DNA from: Proteiniphilum sp. X52
GTDB taxonomy: Bacteria > Bacteroidota > Bacteroidia > Bacteroidales > Dysgonomonadaceae
Length of the DNA: 64,000 nt
Direction: 5' to 3'
Assembly (NCBI RefSeq): GCF_003712195.1
Contig: NZ_RDSD01000004.1
Coordinates: forward strand, 155,780-219,779
Positions within the stretch are counted from its first letter, which is position 1. Each line of letters opens with the position of its first letter. A model generated the notes under the pieces. It was not told the origin of the DNA. It saw only the letters and a program-made list of their open reading frames with translations, and ran no database searches. This document shows positions 59,675-64,000 of the stretch, piece after piece. Made by a program: the position numbers and the translations under genes.

Positions 59675-60520
59675 AATATCTGTGGTAATGTCCACTTATA
59701 ATGTTGAAAAATACGTATCTGAAGCAATTGAAAGCGTATTAAAACAATCATTTTCTGATTTTGAATTTATCATCGTTAATGACGGCTTCACCGATGATAC
59801 ACTTTCAATTATACGTTCTTTTAAAGATGAACGGATAAAACTGATTGAAAATAAACATGATTTTATTGAATCACTAAATTTAGGGATGAAGGCGGCTACC
59901 GGTAAATATATTGCCCGAATGGATGCCGATGACATTATGCATATAGATCGGTTAAGAATCGAACAAGCCATTTTGGAAGAGAACCCCGATATCACAGTAT
60001 GTACATCATGGATATCGCCTTTCGGCGAAGGAATACCTAAAGGAACTGTCAACCGCACCATTTCAGGCATCGTAAAATCTCCTCTGCTTCATTTATTGCG
60101 AAACAATCTTTTCTTTAATCCAACATCAATGATGCGTAGTAATTTTGTCAGAAAAACAAATTAAAATATGAATATTACGATTTTGCTGAAGATTACAAGT
60201 GGTGGGTGGAAATGGCAAAAGCAGGAGCAATATTTTATATTGAACCGCAATCGCTATTGTATTACAGGATATCCGAATCACAAGTAACAAATCGTTTTAA
60301 GTACAAAATGACAGAAACCTCTATCCGGATAAAAAAAGAAATAATTGATTTTTTGATAGCCTCAAATAATAACCTATTTACAGAACTATCTGAAACTTTA
60401 ACAGTTTTCTACAAGTTGAAAACGAATAACTTATTATCGGAAGAGGATATTATCCGATTCTTCCATGTGCTTTTTACAAAAAATGAAATTTTCCTGACCA
60501 CCGATATAAATAATGGATAA
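59667..60520 (+). pseudogene. GT2 glycosyltransferase, frameshifted
   Basis: GT-A fold family 2 enzyme. First part: KISVVMSTYNVEKYVSEAIE, FEFIIVNDGFTDDTL, and the metal-binding ARMDADDIMHIDRL. The frame stops at TAA 60162-60164 after FVRKTN, but in the +2 frame the protein resumes as KYEYYDFAEDYKWWVEMAKA and runs to 60520, including the acceptor-side EDxxWW motif. The break lies in an A-rich stretch near 60150-60170. One base gained or lost there would restore about 284 residues, a normal GT2 length. Either a real pseudogene or a sequencing error. Confidence 0.75.
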
Positions 60521-60551
60521 TTGAAATATAAACAATTTAAAACAAAATCAA

Positions 60552-61142
60552 ATGAAAAAATTAACAAGAAAAAGTTTGGATGAATTGGCAAAAACAATGC
60601 CTATTGTAAGTAAAACGCAGCAAAACGGCTTTATAGGAGGAGCTATGTATTTTGATTCTAATGGGAATTTCGTCGGTAGTTATGGCGAAGGAAACGGTAT
60701 TATTATTGCTCCAACTATTTTACATTCCGGTATATCGTTTGATGTTGCCTCGCCGGAAACCGTTGGTAAGGTGATGACAACTATGGCAAGAGCAGTTGGT
60801 ATATCAGGGAATGTTAATATTATATTCGATAGGGGAGACCTATATGGTAGAGCCCATGAAGATGGAAGTGTTGATTTCAATTATAATGCAAATATAATGG
60901 CACATAATAACTATTACGATTTCTTATCTGTTTTACATCACGAAAATCATCATTTAATGTCTATGGAAGATGCGGGGACAAGCCAATCTGAATTTCAAGC
61001 ATTAATATATGAAATAAATCAGCCATCTTTTCAAAACACTTCAGAATATTATAGAAGTAATACTATGTATCAATATAATTCTTATATCCCGAGTGGTTAC
61101 AATTATCCGAGTGGTAACTATGACCCAAGTGGCAACTATTAA
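60552..61142 (+). CDS. GG-leader protein with an HExxH metalloprotease-like domain
   Basis: 196 residues of unknown function. The first 30 (KKLTRKSLDELAKTMPIVS, then FIGG) match the pattern of Bacteroidales double-glycine leaders (K-L-x-R-x-SLDELAxxMP ... GG), which are cut and exported by peptidase-containing ABC transporters. The body is far longer than usual RiPP cores. It carries HHENHH at 129-134, giving an HExxH zinc motif (His130, Glu131, His134), and Glu147 in SEFQALIYE, spaced 12 residues after His134, is a fair third ligand. The tail has three PSG repeats (IPSGYN, YPSGNY, DPSGNY, about 179-196). I infer a leader-directed, secreted zincin. No transporter is in the window. Confidence 0.6.
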   Translation: MKKLTRKSLDELAKTMPIVSKTQQNGFIGGAMYFDSNGNFVGSYGEGNGIIIAPTILHSGISFDVASPETVGKVMTTMARAVGISGNVNIIFDRGDLYGRAHEDGSVDFNYNANIMAHNNYYDFLSVLHHENHHLMSMEDAGTSQSEFQALIYEINQPSFQNTSEYYRSNTMYQYNSYIPSGYNYPSGNYDPSGNY

Positions 61143-61152
61143 ATATAAAAAT

Positions 61153-61791
61153 ATGAAAAAAATTAGTTTTATTGTGGTTATTTTATTGTTGATTGGTAAT
61201 TTCAATGCTCTCGTAAAAGCACAATCAATAGATAAAAAATATTACGTTTTTTTACGCAATGCGGAAACATCCGATTTGCTCTATTTAAACGACTCTATCC
61301 CATATTTGATGAATAGATCACCATTAGAGGTGTTTCCAAAATATAAGAACTTGTATGATGCCTACAAAGAAATTACCCCTGTAGAGCTGAAATTTGAATT
61401 TGGAACACAAATACCCCCATTTAACCACACTGCTTATCAAGTAATGTGGTACCTAAAAGATAGTGTCCTTTATTTATCCGATATTAAATTTTACAGTCTC
61501 CGTATTTGTGACTATAAATCAGTTTTTCCAAACAACGAACAATATAAATTAATGGAAAAATTGACTAAAGTGAAAATTGATAAAACAAAACGACCTTTAT
61601 CAAGCGATCCCTTTAGGCATACTAATACAATTGGTATGATACTGGCGAATTGGTTTAACGATACTTTATTAATAAAAAGAGCCAGGGATTCGTTTGAGGA
61701 TATTGAAAAGTGGTTACTGTCGACACCACTTGAAGAGCTTGTTTTCAAAAATGGAAAATTGATTTCTATAAAAACAACTGATACATATTGA
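61153..61791 (+). CDS. Secreted protein of unknown function, partner of the GG-leader protein
   Basis: 212 residues from ATG 61153 (MKKISFIVVILLLIGNF), with a signal peptide ending near VKAQS. It starts 10 bases after the preceding stop, so the two are surely co-transcribed. The mature part is mixed alpha/beta with many Tyr and Leu and no family that I recognise (NAETSDLLYLNDSIPYLMNR; FGTQIPPFNHTAYQVMWYL). No cysteine pairs, repeats or catalytic motif stand out. Because it pairs with a putative exported protease and enters the periplasm by a separate signal, an immunity or inhibitor role is possible. That is a guess from position only. Confidence 0.55.
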   Translation: MKKISFIVVILLLIGNFNALVKAQSIDKKYYVFLRNAETSDLLYLNDSIPYLMNRSPLEVFPKYKNLYDAYKEITPVELKFEFGTQIPPFNHTAYQVMWYLKDSVLYLSDIKFYSLRICDYKSVFPNNEQYKLMEKLTKVKIDKTKRPLSSDPFRHTNTIGMILANWFNDTLLIKRARDSFEDIEKWLLSTPLEELVFKNGKLISIKTTDTY

Positions 61792-61885
61792 CATTAAATT
61801 TTATTTGCGAGGAATATAAACAAAATTAATTTTTAAGTGAATTAAGCTTCTCCCCTTTCTTAGACAGTTATTACTATCAGATAAG

Positions 61886-61929
61886 TTAGTTTCCCGGTAC
61901 CGCCCCGCGGGGCGGTACCGGGAAACTAA
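61886..61929. repeat. Perfect 44-bp palindrome
   Basis: Arms TTAGTTTCCCGGTACCGCCC and its exact complement meet at CCGCGG-like centre (axis between 61907 and 61908), with no mismatch. It is very GC-rich in an AT-rich setting and overlaps the stop codon of the orfB tail. Could form a cruciform or act as a bidirectional terminator; one edge lies about 20 bases inside the IS end. Confidence 0.9.
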
Positions 61930-62402
61930 GCGGCCACCCGGAACATCTCTTCCGGCGTTTTATATCCCAATGACTGATGGGGTCTTTTCCTGTTATAAAA
62001 TTCCATATAATCCTTTATTTTGTGATATAACTCCATCGCCCAAACCTAGTTGACACGATCCACCCTCACCCCCCTGGGCAGGTAGGGGTGGACGGTGTGC
62101 CCTTCGCCTTTGTGCGGCTTGCCGGTGTTCGGACGGGGGCCCATGCCGTATAAATCCATCTGGCGGTATAGCCGCCGCACGCGCTTGTGGTTCACATTAT
62201 GCCCCAAGCCACGCAAATACTCCGTCATCCGGGGTACTCCATAGAACGGGGTGTCCATGTGTTGCTTGTCTGTCAGCTCCATCAGCTCTTCATTGTACGA
62301 GCCCTCTTCACGGGGAGAATAGTAGAAGCTGCCGCGGGGAACATCCAAGACCTCACATTGGCGGGAAACGCTCAATGGGTGAGACTTGTCGATCTGTGAC
62401 AT
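61926..62402 (-). pseudogene. IS3 orfB with catalytic core deleted
   Basis: Transposase N-terminal half is open from 62402: SFYYSPREEGSYNEELMELT, THFYGVPRMTEYL-like TPFYGVPRMTEYLRGLGHNV, and RRLYRQMDLYGMGPRPNT, ending in RGVRVDRVN. Then comes a TAG in place of the usual Gln, VWA, and at once the family's C-terminal end MELYHKIKDYMEFYNRKRPH, QSLGYKTPEEMF. About 130 residues with the DDE active site have been lost between VWA and MELYHK. Both a deletion and a nonsense change are present, so it is non-functional. Confidence 0.85.
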
Positions 62403-62416
62403 CCGCTTTTTCTTAT

Positions 62417-62692
62417 CTATTTCCCCAATACTTTTTTTAAGAAATCAACCTCCAGCTGGAGTTGGCCCACTTTCTTGAAAAGTGCGTCCTTTTCCCTGTC
62501 TTCCTCAGGTTTACTTGCTCCCCTTGCGAAAATCGAATCCGCATTGGATGGAAATTGACTCTTCCATGTTGAGGTCTGACTTGGGTGGAGTTCGTATTTG
62601 CGGGCGATCTCCTGTACTGTTTCCCTTTCTTTTAGGACTTCTAAAACGACTTTCGTTTTGAAGCCTGAACTGTAACTTTTTCTCTTGACCAT
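62417..62692 (-). CDS. IS3-family OrfA (transposase DNA-binding subunit)
   Basis: 91 residues, complete. An IS3 HTH_Tnp_1 protein: KRKSYSSGFKTKVVLEVLKE, ETVQEIARKYELHPSQ with the helix-turn-helix, TWKSQF, and a C-terminal leucine-zipper-like helix GQLQLEVDFLKKVLGK. It binds the IS ends. With orfB broken it can only act as an inhibitor or do nothing. Its last codons carry the frameshift site. Confidence 0.88.
   Translation of the reverse strand: MVKRKSYSSGFKTKVVLEVLKERETVQEIARKYELHPSQTSTWKSQFPSNADSIFARGASKPEEDREKDALFKKVGQLQLEVDFLKKVLGK
62441..62450 (-). promoter_or_regulatory. Likely -1 programmed frameshift site of the IS3 element
   Basis: On the minus strand, TTAAAAAAAG lies within the last codons of orfA (LKKVLGK, stop). 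Slipping back one base leads into SIGEIDKKKR and on to orfB, the standard way IS3 elements make the fused transposase. Confidence 0.6.
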
Positions 62693-62749
62693 GACAACAA
62701 AATTAATACTTTTTTTTAATGATACTTGTTGTCTAAGATTTGGGGGTAA

Positions 62750-63846
62750 TTATATTTCCTCACTCTCACAACCGAATGAAGTTTTATCAGCTTCATTCGG
62801 TTTTATTGTTTCCTGATTTTGCAGTTGGTATTTCTTTGCGACTGTTATACCTTCTATAAAAGTCTGCATGGGCGTTTTCCCGAAACAGTACTTCCCGGAG
62901 CGGGTTCTTTCCGTGTTGTAAGAGTTCATCCATGCGTCAATGTCATTTTGTAGTTGTTCAATAGTGGCATAGATTTTCTTTCTGAATGCGATGGCATTGA
63001 ACTCGTTCTGCACAGTTCTGTTGAACCGTTCACAGATACCGTTTGTCTGTGGACTTTTTGCCTTGATTTTAGAGTGGTCTATATCCTCTACAGCCAAATA
63101 CAGTTCATACTCATGGTTTTCTCTCTTCCCGCAGTATTCCGTGCCCCTATCAGTGAGCATGCGCATCAACTTCAAGTCATGTTGTTCGAAAAAAGGAATG
63201 ACCCTATCGTTGAGCATATCAGCAGCTACAAGCGCATTCTTCCTATCATACAGCTTTGCAAACCCTATTTTGGAGTAAGTGTCTATGACAGTCTGCTGAT
63301 AAATGTGTCCTACACCTTTAATATATCCCACATAATAAGTATCTTGTCAGACAAGAAAACCGGGATAATAGGTTTCGATTTCTCCATGTGCTTGTTTTTC
63401 TTCTTTCGCTTTTTCCAATGCTGCTACCTGGTTCTCGTCAAGGATGATACCCTCTTGTTCCACTTTAGCGGATAATGCTTTCAGGCGTTTCTGGAAAGTT
63501 TCCATATCATGCCGTAGCCATATGGAGCGCACCCCGCCCGGAGAAATAAGAATACCTTTCTTACGGAGTTCATTAGATACACGGACTTGTCCTAATGCAG
63601 GGTTGTCTATTGCCATTTGTACAACAGCCTGTTCGATATGTTCCTCCACACGGTTCTTCATGACCGGTTTACGGCGGGAAATCTCCTGCAAGCAACTTCA
63701 CCGCCTTGTTCGTATACCTCTTTAAAACGATAAAAACTGTCACGGCTATAGCCCATAATCTTGCAAGCTCGTGATACGTTTCCTAACTGTTGGGAAAGTT
63801 CAAGCAATCCCAGTTTGTTCTTAATGACTTTTTCTGCTGTCGTCAT
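62750..63846 (-). pseudogene. IS481-family transposase, frameshift plus nonsense
   Basis: Three pieces of one transposase on the minus strand. 63846 to about 63690: N-terminal helix-turn-helix (LSQQLGNVSRACKIMGYSRD, SFYRFKEVYEQGGE). Next, one base is missing near 63690 and the frame continues as LQEISRRKPVMKNRVEEHIE to 63347, where TGA follows YYPGFLV. The same frame then goes on: QDTYYVGYIKGVGHIYQQTV, IDTYSKIGF, DRGTEYCG, SPQTNGICERFNRTVQNEFN and, near the end, YNTERTRSGKYC. That is the DDE region of the IS481 family. With two disabling changes it is dead. Confidence 0.85.
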
Positions 63847-64000
63847 AACTCAATCTGTTTTCTGTTACAAAATTATTCTTTTTTATGCGTAGCTGTCAGA
63901 TTAAGTCTTGACTAATTCAAATTAATGAACCCAATCAAGTGGTTCTACCATCCTCTTATAAACTTCCATGCGGGTATAACTTCAATTTCTATTCCATCTT
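63847..64000. other. Right edge, end of the IS481-like element
   Basis: Probable outer IS end near 63890-63920 (CTGTCAGATTAAGTCTTGAC). Beyond it there are 80 bases with no gene that I can name. Confidence 0.3.

Larger units (their letters stand above)
61853..62745 (-). mobile_element. Decayed IS3-family insertion sequence
   Basis: IS3-type element read on the minus strand: orfA, a frameshift site, then a broken orfB. Imperfect terminal repeats are seen: CCCC(TT)TCTTAGACA at about 61853-61867 and, on the other strand, CCCC(AAA)TCTTAGACA at about 62730-62745. Length is only about 890 bases, because most of the orfB catalytic domain is missing. Not able to move by itself. Its right end touches the end of the IS481-like gene. 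Confidence 0.7.

Noticed and set aside
57367..61142. Standard lanthipeptide or radical-SAM RiPP cluster
   Set aside because: No dehydratase, radical SAM enzyme or peptidase-transporter in the window, and the substrate is too long and protease-like.
63920..64000. Short minus-strand frame ending in EPLDWVH
   Set aside because: Too short and open to several readings; no family can be named.

Overview
The window comes from a Bacteroidota genome, almost certainly order Bacteroidales. The evidence is three SusC/SusD pairs, a hybrid two-component regulator fused to an AraC output domain, TAnnTTTG-type promoter boxes, starts without Shine-Dalgarno sequences, and a Nudix-type AraR. I cannot fix the genus; a Bacteroides, Parabacteroides or Dysgonomonadaceae-like organism would fit.

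Layout. 1-365 is the broken end of a TonB-dependent receptor on the minus strand. 675-2312 is a GH29 alpha-L-fucosidase, followed by a dead ISAzo13-like transposase remnant. 2832-36602 is one large pectin locus aimed at rhamnogalacturonan I. Its sensor/regulator is followed by two SusC/SusD pairs, a PL11 rhamnogalacturonan lyase, two CE12-type acetylesterases with an L-rhamnose mutarotase between them, a GH105 unsaturated rhamnogalacturonyl hydrolase, a GH106 alpha-L-rhamnosidase, a GH2 beta-galactosidase, a third CE12 esterase, a GH28 polygalacturonase and a third SusC/SusD pair. It ends at a clear intrinsic terminator. Expected flow: SusC/D import, backbone cleavage (PL11, GH28), deacetylation (CE12), removal of unsaturated uronate (GH105), rhamnose (GH106) and galactose side chains (GH2), with RhaM preparing free rhamnose.

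37010-56658 is an L-arabinose/arabinan regulon. A divergent Nudix-family AraR faces a GH97 enzyme. Then come GH51, araD, araA, araB, a sodium/sugar symporter, a trimodular GH146-GH43-GH43 arabinosidase, a GH35 beta-galactosidase and a second GH51. The GH97 gene and the GH51-ara operon each have the same two-part palindromic operator next to a -7 box. This is the best regulatory signal in the window. Heptamer arrays of AATTACC/GGTAATT type lie in inverted orientation on either side of the araD-to-GH146 block.

57367-61791 is an AT-rich accessory island unlike the rest: a LanC-like protein split by an in-frame stop, a GT4, a frameshifted GT2, a protein with a RiPP-like GG leader on an HExxH metalloprotease-like body, and a secreted protein of unknown function. 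It is the most likely site of something undescribed. 61853 to about 63920 holds two degraded insertion sequences: an IS3-family element with its catalytic core deleted and a 44-bp perfect palindrome at its orfB end, and an IS481-family transposase with a frameshift and a nonsense codon.
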